Below, in pieces: positions 43,838 through 52,706 of a stretch of 64,000 nucleotides of DNA. The position numbers were made by a program, and so were the translations under genes. Below the pieces are notes generated by a model. That model made no database searches. It was not told the origin of the DNA and worked only from the letters and a program-made list of their open reading frames with translations. Numbering within the stretch: position 1 is the stretch's first letter; every line of letters begins with the position of its first letter. Origin of the DNA: Sulfolobales archaeon (GTDB taxonomy: Archaea; Thermoproteota; Thermoprotei_A; Sulfolobales; NBVN01); NCBI GenBank assembly GCA_025058345.1, contig JANXEN010000001.1, positions 196,481-260,480 on the forward strand. The letters are read 5' to 3'.

Positions 43838-44251
43838 ATGGCTCAAACCCAGACCATAGGATCAAGTGACCAAGCGTTAAACCTAGAAGGGATTATCGGA
43901 AAGCATATATTCGCAAACCTCTACGACGCTGATCCAAACATTATCAATGATGAAGACTTCCTTAGGAACTTAATAAAAGATGCCGCACGCTTAGCTAATA
44001 TGACCTTAATCGAGGTAAAGTCGTGGAAGGTTGAGGGTACTAAAGGCGGTGTTTCAGTTCTAGCCCTAATCACCGAATCTCACATAGCACTACATACGTG
44101 GGTTGAATACCGTTTCGCGACGTTAGATATCTACACATGTGGTGAGAAAAGCGATCCATGGACAGCTTTCGAGTACTTAGTCTCCATGTTAAAACCCAAA
44201 ACATTTAGAGTCAATTACTCAGACAGGTCGTCAACCCCACCCATAAAGTGA
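43838..44251 (+). CDS. Pyruvoyl arginine decarboxylase (crenarchaeal, AdoMetDC fold)
   Basis: 137-aa proenzyme. Cleavage is expected before Ser81 in LITESHIALHTWVEY. KGGVSVLALITESHIALHT, LDIYTCG and the end NYSDRSS are close to the Sulfolobus arginine decarboxylase, a paralogue of AdoMet decarboxylase that makes agmatine. The substrate assignment rests on that resemblance. The downstream agmatinase at 45.5 kb supports it. TATA GCTTATAAAC (about 43787) and GGAGGAC upstream of the ATG. Confidence 0.82.
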   Translation: MAQTQTIGSSDQALNLEGIIGKHIFANLYDADPNIINDEDFLRNLIKDAARLANMTLIEVKSWKVEGTKGGVSVLALITESHIALHTWVEYRFATLDIYTCGEKSDPWTAFEYLVSMLKPKTFRVNYSDRSSTPPIK

Positions 44252-44375
44252 TACCTAACTACCACCCTATTTTTATTTTTTAATACCTATTTTACAGTGA
44301 GGAACCTTAAATTGAAGGTTTAATCTTTCAGGAATTTACTTCACAGTACTTGAATGATAGTACATAAGATGATTA

Positions 44376-44476
44376 TGGAGCCGCCGCCGGGATTTGAACC
44401 CGGGACCTCCGCCTTACCAGGGCGGCGCCTAGTGCCTCATCAATGCTTGAGGCTCCACCCGCTGAGCTACGGCGGC
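44376..44476 (-). tRNA. tRNA-Thr(GGU) with a ~25-nt intron before the anticodon stem
   Basis: GCCGCCG/CGGCGGC acceptor, discriminator T, CCA encoded; anticodon loop CTGGTAA with GGU at 44416-44418, stem CCGCC/GGCGG. Between the end of the D stem (GAGC) and the anticodon stem are 26 nt instead of 1. The insert can fold (GCCTCA with TGAGGC), consistent with a bulge-helix-bulge intron at the 25/26 region. TATA-like AGTTTAAAAGA lies about 26 nt upstream. Confidence 0.9.
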
Positions 44477-44623
44477 ATCTAACAATACCTCTACCCCTAT
44501 CTTTTAAACTTTTCATGGCGTCATTAACGGTAGTGATGCAGTTGATGAAATTCTCAACATCTTTAAGACTTTCAAACAGGGTGAATTTATAAAAAGTAGT
44601 AATTATTTTTTAAAAAAAGATGG

Positions 44624-45388
44624 TTACTTAAGGACTCCTAGCAATTTAAATGCGTCTGTATATCCTTTTATCATATAAGCTATGTCATGCCTAAGTGAGA
44701 TGAAGTTAAATCCTCTCTTAACCTTATCTAGGGCGTCCTGCGGGTCTGAAGTCATTATACCTGCTATTTTGCCAGCAGCTTTAGCTGCGTTTAAAACCTT
44801 ATCGACTGCAGCTATATACTTTGGATTGTTGAATTCCTGGAATATCCCTAGTGAGGCTGATAGGTCGTTAGGGCCTACAAAGACACCATCTATACCGTTG
44901 ACTGAAAGTATTTCTTCGACGTTGTTGACGGCGTTTTCAGACTCTATCTGAACTATGACTAACGTATCATCATTAGCTGTTCTGAAGTATTCCTTAGCGC
45001 TCTTAAAGCCATACATGATACATCTTCTAGGGCCTACACCCCTAATACCTTGTGGTGGGTATTTAGCAGCTTTGACTGCCTGTATAGCTTCATCTTTGTT
45101 CTCCACCTGCGGTACTAGAATTCCTTGAGCACCGGTGTCTAAGACTCTCTTAATGATTACGAAGTCATTCCAAGGAACTCTAACTATAGGTACAACGTTA
45201 GTGAATCTTAAAGGCATCATTAAGAACTCAACATCCTTAACGTCAAGCGGTGTGTGTTCCATATCGATGACGAACCAATCGAAGGGTAAATGTGAGAGTG
45301 CCTCAGTAATTTCCGGGTATCCCATAGTGATCCAGGTACCGTAGGTGACTTCACCCTTAGAGACCTTCTCCTTAACCCTGTTGACCAT
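44624..45388 (-). CDS. HpcH/HpaI-family aldolase
   Basis: 254-aa class II pyruvate-dependent aldolase. FVIDMEHTPLD, VRVPWND, GILVPQVEN, PPQGIRGVGPRR, VQIESENAV (metal Glu) and VFVGPNDLSASLG (metal Asp) mark the family. Relatives cleave 4-hydroxy-2-oxo acids to pyruvate plus an aldehyde; in archaea a KDG-type or garL-like substrate is possible. It stands alone between tRNA-Thr and agmatinase, on the same strand as both. Confidence 0.9.
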   Translation of the reverse strand: MVNRVKEKVSKGEVTYGTWITMGYPEITEALSHLPFDWFVIDMEHTPLDVKDVEFLMMPLRFTNVVPIVRVPWNDFVIIKRVLDTGAQGILVPQVENKDEAIQAVKAAKYPPQGIRGVGPRRCIMYGFKSAKEYFRTANDDTLVIVQIESENAVNNVEEILSVNGIDGVFVGPNDLSASLGIFQEFNNPKYIAAVDKVLNAAKAAGKIAGIMTSDPQDALDKVKRGFNFISLRHDIAYMIKGYTDAFKLLGVLK

Positions 45389-45516
45389 TTAACCACCACG
45401 ACACTATTACTTCTGATAATAAAAAGTTTGATGGCTGTCATTAGATAAATTCCTCCACGTAACACCCGATAACCTTCAATAACCTTAATTAATAGTGTTT
45501 GAATGTTGATTACTTC

Positions 45517-46449
45517 TCAGGCTGTGTGGGTTTTACCTTTAGATGATGTTTGAGTGCTGGTGTAGATCAGCCCAATAGCTTCATTAATGACTTTAGCCGC
45601 AACCGCAGATGATGTGATTGAGTGGTCGTAGTGTGGGGTTAGCTCAACAACATCTAAACCAACGACCCTATCATCAATCAATATCTGCAGTATATCCAGA
45701 AGTTCTGTAGGTGTGATTCCTTCAGGTTCAGGCGTAGTCACACCAGGAGCGTATGCTGGGTCAATCACATCTAGGTCTATGCTTATATATGTTTTAGAAC
45801 AGTTTTCCAGCAACTTAGCTACACTCCTACCTACCTCTCTAAATCCTAAGGTTCTTACTTGAGCTGATGTAAAGTACTTAATATTCAATGATTTTAAGTC
45901 TCTGTACTCATCATACGACACTGCCCTAACACCTATTAAGCTTATTCTGTTACCTCCCAGTAACTCATATATCCTTCTATTAACGCATGCGTGGCTGTAC
46001 TTACTTCCTAAGTATTCGTACCTAAAATCGCTGTGTGAGTCAAAGCATACGTAACATAGGTCGCTTCCTAAAGCCTTAATCACCCCTTTAACTACTCCTA
46101 ACGTAGATGTATGCTCACCACCTATGGCAATTACTTTCAAACCCTCACCAATTAATTCCGATAAAACGCTTTCAATGATGTTTAAAGTCCTAGTTAAGTC
46201 GCCGTGAGGTATTACAATATCCCCCACATCAACTAGTGGGACTTCCTCAATATTTACTAAGGTCCGCAACGAGAATAACTCCAATGATTGTGATGCTAAT
46301 CTCACGTAAAGCGGTGCGAATCTACATCCAGGTCTAAAACTTGAGGTAGAGTCTAGAGGAACTCCTACGATAGCGAATTGCGGTTTATTGACTGCAGCGT
46401 TAATACCGTTAAATATGTAGGGGCTTCTTACTAAGTACAACTCCTTCAT
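45517..46449 (-). CDS. speB: Agmatinase (arginase/ureohydrolase family)
   Basis: About 310 aa. It hydrolyses agmatine to putrescine and urea. Binuclear Mn motifs: GGEHTS, CFDSHSDFR (the usual DAHxD has Ser here), and SIDLDVIDPAYAPG. The track starts at GTG 46488. ATG 46449 is favoured because a TATA (near 46495) would put the transcript start at about 46469 and GGTG precedes that ATG. It works with the arginine decarboxylase 1.3 kb away. Confidence 0.9.
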   Translation of the reverse strand: MKELYLVRSPYIFNGINAAVNKPQFAIVGVPLDSTSSFRPGCRFAPLYVRLASQSLELFSLRTLVNIEEVPLVDVGDIVIPHGDLTRTLNIIESVLSELIGEGLKVIAIGGEHTSTLGVVKGVIKALGSDLCYVCFDSHSDFRYEYLGSKYSHACVNRRIYELLGGNRISLIGVRAVSYDEYRDLKSLNIKYFTSAQVRTLGFREVGRSVAKLLENCSKTYISIDLDVIDPAYAPGVTTPEPEGITPTELLDILQILIDDRVVGLDVVELTPHYDHSITSSAVAAKVINEAIGLIYTSTQTSSKGKTHTA

Positions 46450-46569
46450 GTAAGCACTTTCACCAACTACAAAGAGAAATCGAGTCACTAAATATTTTGC
46501 TATTTTACGTAATTAGCATGTTTTCGAATTCGTTTTTATAAGACCGCCATCCTACTTACTTAATGGTCT

Positions 46570-48306
46570 GTGAAGATGGATGTGGCAGACAAATATGATA
46601 AAGTAGTTGAATTAGCTAAGAGGAGAGGGTTTTTCTGGCCGTCCTATGAAGTCTACGGTGGTGTAGCTGGTCTTTATGATTTAGGGCCTCTCGGAGCAGT
46701 ACTCAAGAACAGAATCGTCGATAAGTGGAGAGAATGGTTTGTGGGGAAGCATCAAGACATTGTTGTCGAGATCGAGACACCAGTCATTACTCCCTATAAG
46801 GTTCTGGAAGCAAGCGGTCATGTAAGGCATTTCACTGACCCAATAGTTGAGTGTATGAAATGCGGAAGGAAGTTTAGAGCGGATCAACTTGTTGAGGAAC
46901 ATGCAGGTATTAAGGTTGAAGGAATGAGTATTGATGAGATAAACAAGGTTATAGGTGAGAAGGGAGTTAGATGCCCTACGTGTGGCGGAGGCCTTAGCGA
47001 TGTTCGACTATTCAACCTACTCTTCACCACCACTATCGGCCCTTACTCCCAGGATGTGGGGTATTTAAGACCGGAATCGGCTCAAGGTATATTCACTGCC
47101 TTTAAACGAGTTTATGAGGCATTCAGGGAACGGCTACCGCTAGGTATTGCCCAGATCGGTAAGGTAGCAAGAAACGAGATATCACCTAGGCAGGGTATGG
47201 TAAGACTTAGGGAGTTTACTATAATGGAGGTCGAATTCTTCTTCGACCCGGAGAACCCATCATGCGACCTCCTAGATAGGTGTGACGGTAAGTTAAGGTT
47301 ACTTACATCTGATTTGAGGGTTAAGGGGGTTGATAAGCCTGTAGAGCTCAGCGCTAAAGAAGCTGTTGAGAGTGAAGTGATTAAGACTCCTTGGATGGCG
47401 TATTGGATGTGGGTGGCGAAGAACTTCATTAAAAGTTTAGGCATTCCTGAAGACCACACCTACTTCGAGGAGAAGCTACCTCATGAAAAAGCTCATTACT
47501 CAGCTCAAACGTTCGACCAGTTAGTAAGGATTAGCAGGTGGGGATGGATTGAAGTATCTGGCCACGCATACAGGACTGATTACGACCTATCGATGCATAT
47601 GAAACATAGTGGGCAGGACTTCAGAGTATTCAAGAAGTACGATCAACCAACCATAGCTAGAGTTGAGAAGGTACTAATCAATAAGGCGTTAATAGGTAAG
47701 GTCTTTAAAGAAAGGTCAACAGACGTTATAAACGCTGTATCTTCAGTTGGTGCCGATGTTTTAAAGACTTTACTTAAAACTGATGATGAATATATAAGAA
47801 TTGGTGAGTATTTAATACCTAAGAACGCAGTAACCGTTCAGGAAGTTATAGAGAAGGTGAGTGGAAAGCATATAGTACCGCATGTAGTTGAACCATCTTT
47901 CGGTGCTGAAAGGCTATTGCTGATAGTTCTAGATAACTCGTATAGTGAGGAAGACGGTAGGGTGGTCATGAAGCTGCCTAGGGATTTGGCACCGATTCAA
48001 GTCGCGGTATATCCATTAGTAAGCGACGATGTTTTAGAGCAGAAGGCTAAGCAGATATATGAAGAATTGAAGAGCTGCGGTCTATACGTGGTTTACGATG
48101 ATTCAGGTTCTATCGGTAGGAGGTATGCAAGAGCTGATGAGGTAGGGGTGCCAATAGCGGTAACGGTAGATCATCAAACACTAGATGACTCCACAGTAAC
48201 GTTACGTGATAGAGACTCTAAAGCACAGATACGGGTCAGGGAGGAAGAGATAGTTCAGAAGGTGTTGATGTTCTTAAGAAGTTCTGTCGCTATAACCCAA
48301 CTCTAG
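46570..48306 (+). CDS. glyS: Glycyl-tRNA synthetase (class II, dimeric type)
   Basis: 578 aa. Motif 1 region, the zinc site CMKCGRKF...CPTCGGG in the insertion, RPESAQGIF and KVARNEISPRQGMVRLREFTIME (motif 2), GAERLLL (motif 3), and a C-terminal anticodon domain (LAPIQVAVYPL, RYARADEVGVPIAV). It charges tRNA-Gly. Start GTG 46570 or ATG 46576; TATA TTTTTATAAG near 46540 suggests a leader of only a few bases. Confidence 0.97.
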   Translation: MKMDVADKYDKVVELAKRRGFFWPSYEVYGGVAGLYDLGPLGAVLKNRIVDKWREWFVGKHQDIVVEIETPVITPYKVLEASGHVRHFTDPIVECMKCGRKFRADQLVEEHAGIKVEGMSIDEINKVIGEKGVRCPTCGGGLSDVRLFNLLFTTTIGPYSQDVGYLRPESAQGIFTAFKRVYEAFRERLPLGIAQIGKVARNEISPRQGMVRLREFTIMEVEFFFDPENPSCDLLDRCDGKLRLLTSDLRVKGVDKPVELSAKEAVESEVIKTPWMAYWMWVAKNFIKSLGIPEDHTYFEEKLPHEKAHYSAQTFDQLVRISRWGWIEVSGHAYRTDYDLSMHMKHSGQDFRVFKKYDQPTIARVEKVLINKALIGKVFKERSTDVINAVSSVGADVLKTLLKTDDEYIRIGEYLIPKNAVTVQEVIEKVSGKHIVPHVVEPSFGAERLLLIVLDNSYSEEDGRVVMKLPRDLAPIQVAVYPLVSDDVLEQKAKQIYEELKSCGLYVVYDDSGSIGRRYARADEVGVPIAVTVDHQTLDDSTVTLRDRDSKAQIRVREEEIVQKVLMFLRSSVAITQL

Positions 48307-48388
48307 CGACCTACCATAATTCGCTTAACTTTACCTAAGCTTAAAGTATATTTAATCCTTAAATAATCCTCAGGTTAAGTCTAATACG

Positions 48389-48751
48389 GTGAACGTACTG
48401 TCTGAGACTCAGGGAGATAGCAAATCAGCCAAGAGAGATATTAAGTCATTAATTGCTATTATACCTCCTCCCCAGTCACTCACAGCTAAACAACCAAAAA
48501 TTAAGGAAAGGAGGATTAGATTAAGATATAGCGGATTGGTAAAGCCTGACGAGTTACGCTTATCTAAGTCCCTGGCTGAAGAACTTGAGATTAAGGATGT
48601 TGTGCAGATCGTGGTTGGCGGTAAGAAGAGTGTAGACTTGAAGGCAGTAATTGATGATAAGTTACCTCCGAACGAGGTGTTAGGAAATCCGGAGGCGATG
48701 AAGTCTAAGGGGATCGCCGATAATAGTATAGTAACCATTAGAGGTAAGTAG
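48389..48751 (+). CDS. Conserved protein of unknown function
   Basis: 120 aa, not recognised. After a polar N-terminus it has RRIRLRYSGLVKPDELRLSKSLAEELEIKDVVQIVVGGKKSVDLKAVI and a GNPEAMKSKGIADNSIVTIR end, a likely small beta-barrel or double-psi-like domain. The wording of the core is reminiscent of domains that bind peptides or RNA. It starts a run of helical unknowns that leads to the tRNA splicing endonuclease. GTG start. Confidence 0.65.
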   Translation: MNVLSETQGDSKSAKRDIKSLIAIIPPPQSLTAKQPKIKERRIRLRYSGLVKPDELRLSKSLAEELEIKDVVQIVVGGKKSVDLKAVIDDKLPPNEVLGNPEAMKSKGIADNSIVTIRGK

Positions 48752-48760
48752 ATGGTATAG

Positions 48761-49189
48761 ATGGCATGTTTAGAGGTTCTTAAAGAACTTCAAGAAACAA
48801 CATTAATTCGTGAGAGGTTGCTAAATAGGTTAAGGAATGAATTAAGTAAATTTGTTAGAGGTTCCGGCGACGAAGAGGTTGTTAAGGATTTAATAGAGGA
48901 CTTAAGGTTTAATAGAAGGAACTACATCAAGTTAAGTGCCGAGATCTCTAAGAAGGGGGTATTAACTAACGAATTAAGTAATGATCTCTCAACATTAATA
49001 GAATATAATGTATTAATAGCCCTCAATAACGAGTTAGAGTTGCTTTCTAGGGTATATAAGTACGTTCAGGAAGGTAGGATAAAGCTCCTTATGCTTGAAG
49101 ATATACATAGTGATATCGAATTAATCAACGACATTATGTATAGGTTCTCAACCATCCTCCCATCATTCAAAGATGTGCATCAATCCTAA
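48761..49189 (+). CDS. Helical protein of unknown function
   Basis: 142 aa, almost entirely alpha-helical by pattern, with heptad-like Leu spacing (ELQETTLIRERLLNRLRNELSKF; LSNDLSTLIEYNVLIALNNELELL). It may form a coiled coil. It sits 9 bp after the preceding gene, so the pair is co-transcribed. No catalytic motif seen. It could be the partner of the upstream small domain protein. Confidence 0.6.
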   Translation: MACLEVLKELQETTLIRERLLNRLRNELSKFVRGSGDEEVVKDLIEDLRFNRRNYIKLSAEISKKGVLTNELSNDLSTLIEYNVLIALNNELELLSRVYKYVQEGRIKLLMLEDIHSDIELINDIMYRFSTILPSFKDVHQS

Positions 49190-49310
49190 ATGTTTGTTAA
49201 GTAAAGTGTCTTAGGTACTTACAACATTAGCTACTGGTCAGAGATACTTCAAAAGTTAGGCAATACACATATATATCTGGTTTATACCATCATTATGTGG
49301 TAGACTCATA

Positions 49311-50003
49311 ATGAGTGAGGATGCTCTGCGGCTTGAGTTAAGCATTGGAAGTAACGAAAGTATAGCTGAGTCTAATATAGTTGAGAGGGTGAAAGCGCTG
49401 CTTAGGGACGTCCTTCAGGAATTTAAGGAGGTGTTGAATCAGGTTAAAGACCTAAGTGATGGTAAGTTAGAACTAGTTAAGGTTAGACATGAAAGGATAA
49501 GGAGCGTTAAGAATAATGTTGAGAATAACACCATCATCGTTATGGAGTACATTGTTAGGGTCTCACCGGCATTAATACATAAGGACATATATATCTCAAT
49601 AGTTAATGGGATATTGAAATCGGCTGAGAGTTGTGAAGCTACATCTTACAGGGCTTTAGCACTTTCAACTAGGGGATCAGCTAAGATAAGTGATATGTTG
49701 TATTTACTGTTAGAATCTATGATTAGAAATAGTATCGGTATGATAGAAAATCTTGATAATATGCTTACTTTGATTTCGTTGAATCCTAAGAAAGTTGGTG
49801 AAGTATATAATAACTTAGTGAAGTTGGAGGATAGTATTGATGATTACTATAGGCATGCATTAGTTGAGGTTGTTAAGACTAAGGACCTTGATGCTGGTGG
49901 TTTAGTCCTTACTAAAGAGTTGATCGATAAGTTAGAGGATGCTGCAGATCACTTAAAGGATATAGGCACTAACATCAGGTATATATCTCTTCATAGGATT
50001 TAA
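49311..50003 (+). CDS. PhoU-like helical protein (DUF47-type)
   Basis: 230 aa, helical throughout, with the end EDAADHLKDIGTNIRYISLHRI and a run of long helices (ILKSAESCEATSYRALAL, NLVKLEDSIDDYYRHALVE). That resembles the three-helix PhoU/DUF47 domains. These usually regulate phosphate uptake and sit next to a phosphate transporter; none is present here. TATA ACATATATATCTGG upstream. Two bases separate it from endA. Confidence 0.6.
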   Translation: MSEDALRLELSIGSNESIAESNIVERVKALLRDVLQEFKEVLNQVKDLSDGKLELVKVRHERIRSVKNNVENNTIIVMEYIVRVSPALIHKDIYISIVNGILKSAESCEATSYRALALSTRGSAKISDMLYLLLESMIRNSIGMIENLDNMLTLISLNPKKVGEVYNNLVKLEDSIDDYYRHALVEVVKTKDLDAGGLVLTKELIDKLEDAADHLKDIGTNIRYISLHRI

Positions 50004-50005
50004 CG

Positions 50006-50545
50006 ATGATTAAGGCGCAACTAGTTGGATCTAAGTTAATAGTGTTTGAAGTAAGTGATGCTAAGGCTATATTCTCGAACGGATTTTTCGGTAAGCCAGT
50101 AGGTGTTAAGAAACCTAAGACTACAGAAATAGATTCACCGCTCGAACTATCTCTTGTTGAGGGTATGTATCTTTTTGAGAGTGGTGTGATTTCAGTTGAA
50201 TATATGGGTAAGGTGCTGAGTTTAGAGGAATTCCGCTCTATAGGTAGTACTAGAATAGTGAATTTCGAAGACCTCTATCACGTGTATAAGGAGTTAAGGA
50301 AGGAGGGCTTCGTAGTTCGCTCGGGGCTTAAATACGGTGCTGATTTCGCAGTATATAGGTTAAGGCCTGGTTTAGAGCATGCTCCATACCTTGTTAAGGT
50401 AGTGAGATTTGATAGTAACGTAGATCCGGGTGACTTAGTTGGGTGGGGGAGATTATCACATAGTGTTAGGAAGAAGCTGCTAATAGCCGTTATATATCCT
50501 AATAAAGAGATAAACTACATAATGTTTAAATGGTTCAAACCGTAA
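50006..50545 (+). CDS. endA: tRNA-splicing endonuclease, catalytic subunit
   Basis: 179 aa. It cuts bulge-helix-bulge introns in tRNA. Catalytic triad: Tyr117 in DFAVY, His125 in LEHAPYLV and Lys156 in SHSVRKK; spacing and context match Methanocaldococcus EndA. GLKYGADF and the YKELRKEGFVV lead-in are conserved. In crenarchaea this subunit pairs with a non-catalytic partner, and the heterotetramer accepts relaxed substrates. That fits the non-canonical introns of several tRNAs in this window. It follows the PhoU-like gene after 2 bp. Confidence 0.95.
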   Translation: MIKAQLVGSKLIVFEVSDAKAIFSNGFFGKPVGVKKPKTTEIDSPLELSLVEGMYLFESGVISVEYMGKVLSLEEFRSIGSTRIVNFEDLYHVYKELRKEGFVVRSGLKYGADFAVYRLRPGLEHAPYLVKVVRFDSNVDPGDLVGWGRLSHSVRKKLLIAVIYPNKEINYIMFKWFKP

Positions 50546-50589
50546 GTATAAAGTGGAAGCCAGCACAGTATTAGGTGAGTTAGGTGGAG

Positions 50590-50979
50590 ATGACTGATAA
50601 GCAACAGAGGGTAGGGAGATATCAAGAAAGTGGTAGAGAATTGAAACCGCTCCCAATAGGTAAGAATTGCAATCAGTTATGTCCGTTCTTCAAATGTTCT
50701 AAGGCTGCAATAGTATACACTAACAAAGTAATTAAGGGTCATGTACAGAAGTCAGCTATGTGTAGGTGGATTGGAGACCAGTGCTTAGGCTATAAATGCC
50801 AATTTAGCTACTGTGAACGTAGGGCATTACTACCTAGTGGTGTATGTACCTTAGCGGTAAAGTTCAGTGAGGGTAGTGAGGAGTTCTTCAAGGAAGTCGA
50901 GAAGGCTGACATAGGTGGAGGTAAAGTTAAAGACATTCTTGGCCGAAGAACTGGTCGCAAAGACGCATTCCTTGAGTAG
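50590..50979 (+). CDS. Cys-rich conserved protein, unknown
   Basis: About 129 aa. Cys residues are spread as CNQLCPFFKC, MCRWIGDQC, YKCQFSYC and VCTL, so one or two zinc or Fe-S sites are likely. The C-terminal tail (GKVKDILGRRTGRKDAFLE) is basic. It overlaps the convergent ubiX gene by 53 bp at the 3' end. GTG 50584 and ATG 50590 are both possible starts. Not a recognised family. Confidence 0.65.
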   Translation: MTDKQQRVGRYQESGRELKPLPIGKNCNQLCPFFKCSKAAIVYTNKVIKGHVQKSAMCRWIGDQCLGYKCQFSYCERRALLPSGVCTLAVKFSEGSEEFFKEVEKADIGGGKVKDILGRRTGRKDAFLE

Positions 50980-51562
50980 GTCTTAAATCACCGCTCCAGC
51001 GGGGATATAGGTTATTTTCAATACCTACCACATCTAAGACCTTGCCAACCACGTAATCTACAAAATCTTTTACGTCCTTAGGAATTGTGTAAAACGCTGG
51101 TGCTGCTGGCACTATTATTGAGCCTGCTACTGAAGCCCTAAGCATGTTAATAATGTCGATGGTGCTTAGAGGGGTTTCTCTAATAAGAAGTACTAAAGGT
51201 TTTCTCAATCTGAGGAAGTTAGAGGCGGTTCTCGTTAATAAATCGCTTTGATATGAATTAGCTATAGACGCAAGTGTTTTTAATGAGCATGGTGCTATAA
51301 CCATCGAGTTAAAGTTATAGATCGCTGAGGAACTCGCCAAAGGAGAATCAAGTTCTTCCTCCCTGTAAACACTACTACACCTAGATCTAACTATTTTTAA
51401 GAATGCTTCACTTCTGCAGCACTCATGTTCAGCTACATTAATGGCGTTCTTAGTTATTATTGCATAAATCTCGAAGTCTTTAAGTTTGCTTAGATAATCA
51501 ATAAGCCTTAATCCATATATAACTCCGCTAGCACCAGTTATACCAACTACTAACTTCTTCAT
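50927..51562 (-). CDS. ubiX: UbiX-family flavin prenyltransferase
   Basis: 211 aa. It makes the prenylated FMN used by UbiD-type decarboxylases. N-terminal VVGITGASGVIYGLRL, a central SSAIYNFNSMVIAPCSLKTLASIAN, and RTASNFLRLRKPLVLLIRETPLS are signature segments. No ubiD partner is in the window. The 3' end overlaps the Cys-rich gene on the other strand; the overlap lies in the extra C-terminal stretch. Confidence 0.92.
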   Translation of the reverse strand: MKKLVVGITGASGVIYGLRLIDYLSKLKDFEIYAIITKNAINVAEHECCRSEAFLKIVRSRCSSVYREEELDSPLASSSAIYNFNSMVIAPCSLKTLASIANSYQSDLLTRTASNFLRLRKPLVLLIRETPLSTIDIINMLRASVAGSIIVPAAPAFYTIPKDVKDFVDYVVGKVLDVVGIENNLYPRWSGDLRPTQGMRLCDQFFGQECL

Positions 51563-51603
51563 TTTAAATCACCTTTTTAAAGGCGGTAACATGATTTAAA
51601 TAT

Positions 51604-51652
51604 GTGATGAGGCTCGAAAGGTCGGATTAGTGAAGAGCCCGTGCAGGGCTGA
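51604..51652 (+). ncRNA. C/D-box sRNA (2'-O-methylation guide)
   Basis: C box GTGATGA (51604-51610), 12-nt guide GGCTCGAAAGGT, D' CGGA (51623-51626), 3-nt spacer, C' GTGAAGA (51630-51636), 12-nt guide GCCCGTGCAGGG, D box CTGA (51649-51652). The spacing is exactly that of archaeal double-guide sRNAs. A TATA TTTTTAAAGG (about 51571-51580) predicts a start near 51601. Predicted target stretches are ACCTTTCGAGCC and CCCTGCACGGGC; I cannot name the targets without rRNA sequence. Confidence 0.82.
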
Positions 51653-51698
51653 ATCCCTATACTTAATTTCTCTGTTGTAACTACTCATACGGTTAGTT

Positions 51699-52619
51699 AT
51701 GATGGATGAGGAGGTAGTTAAGAAGTACTTAAGGGCAGGGGAAATTGCGTTTAGGGTTAAGCAAAACGTAATTACATACTTTAGGGCTGGTTTAAAGCTA
51801 CTTGAATTAGGGAGTTTTATAGAGGGTATGATTAAGGATTTTGGGGCTCAACCAGCGTTCCCCGTCAACATATCTATTAACTCCATAGCAGCACATAAGA
51901 CACCTCTTCCTGATGAGGTAGTACCTCAGATCATGGAGGGTGATGTAGTTAAGATTGATGTAGGTGTTCATGTAGATGGATATATTGCCGATACCGCTAT
52001 AACTCTATGTATTGATGATAGGTTCGCTCTATTAGTTGATGCTGCTAAGGAAGCATTAGAGAAATCATTAAGCAGCATTCGGGAAGGTGTTAGGTTTTCA
52101 AGCATTGGAGGTGTTATTGAAGAAACGGCTAAGAAGTACGGACTTAAGTCTATAAGGAATTTAGGGGGTCACAGCGTAGGTAGGTACTTAATTCATGCAG
52201 GTGATGTAATACCCAACTACAATGACATAACTCTATTCGGAAAATTCAGACGCGGTGAAGCATACGCTATTGAACCCTTCGTATCTAATGGTAAGGGTTA
52301 TGTGGTTGAGTTAGATGAAGCTAACATATACGCGTTAACTAAGACAAAGTTCAAAAACCTAACATCGCAGGAACTGCAATTAGCCAGTTACGTGATGGAG
52401 AGGTTTAAGACCTTACCGTTCTGTGAGAGGTGGTTATTACGTGAGATTAACTTGCCTATAGATGCTTTAAGGACTGTCTTAAACTCTCTAATATCTAAGA
52501 ACATAGTTAAGAAGTATCCAATACTTCAGGAAGCTCTGAGTACGGCATACGTTGCACAATTTGAAGAGACCGTTTTAATAAGTGATGATGTATTAGTTAT
52601 TACGAATCCTAAGTTTTAG
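51699..52619 (+). CDS. map: Methionine aminopeptidase, type II
   Basis: 306 aa. It removes initiator Met from nascent proteins. Two-metal site: KIDVGVHVDGYIADTA (two Asp), GGHSVGRYLIHAG (His), AIEPFVSNG (Glu), and a final Glu near the C-terminus (FEETV); the substrate His is in AAHKTPLPDE. The helical insertion of type II enzymes follows the Glu. It lies 46 bp downstream of the C/D sRNA. Confidence 0.96.
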   Translation: MMDEEVVKKYLRAGEIAFRVKQNVITYFRAGLKLLELGSFIEGMIKDFGAQPAFPVNISINSIAAHKTPLPDEVVPQIMEGDVVKIDVGVHVDGYIADTAITLCIDDRFALLVDAAKEALEKSLSSIREGVRFSSIGGVIEETAKKYGLKSIRNLGGHSVGRYLIHAGDVIPNYNDITLFGKFRRGEAYAIEPFVSNGKGYVVELDEANIYALTKTKFKNLTSQELQLASYVMERFKTLPFCERWLLREINLPIDALRTVLNSLISKNIVKKYPILQEALSTAYVAQFEETVLISDDVLVITNPKF

Positions 52620-52706
52620 AAACTCTTCTTAGAGTTTTACTGGACTTCGGTTAGTTGATAAAAATATATATTGAGGTATAGCTATGGCTTTTAGGAGGAT
52701 GGGTAA

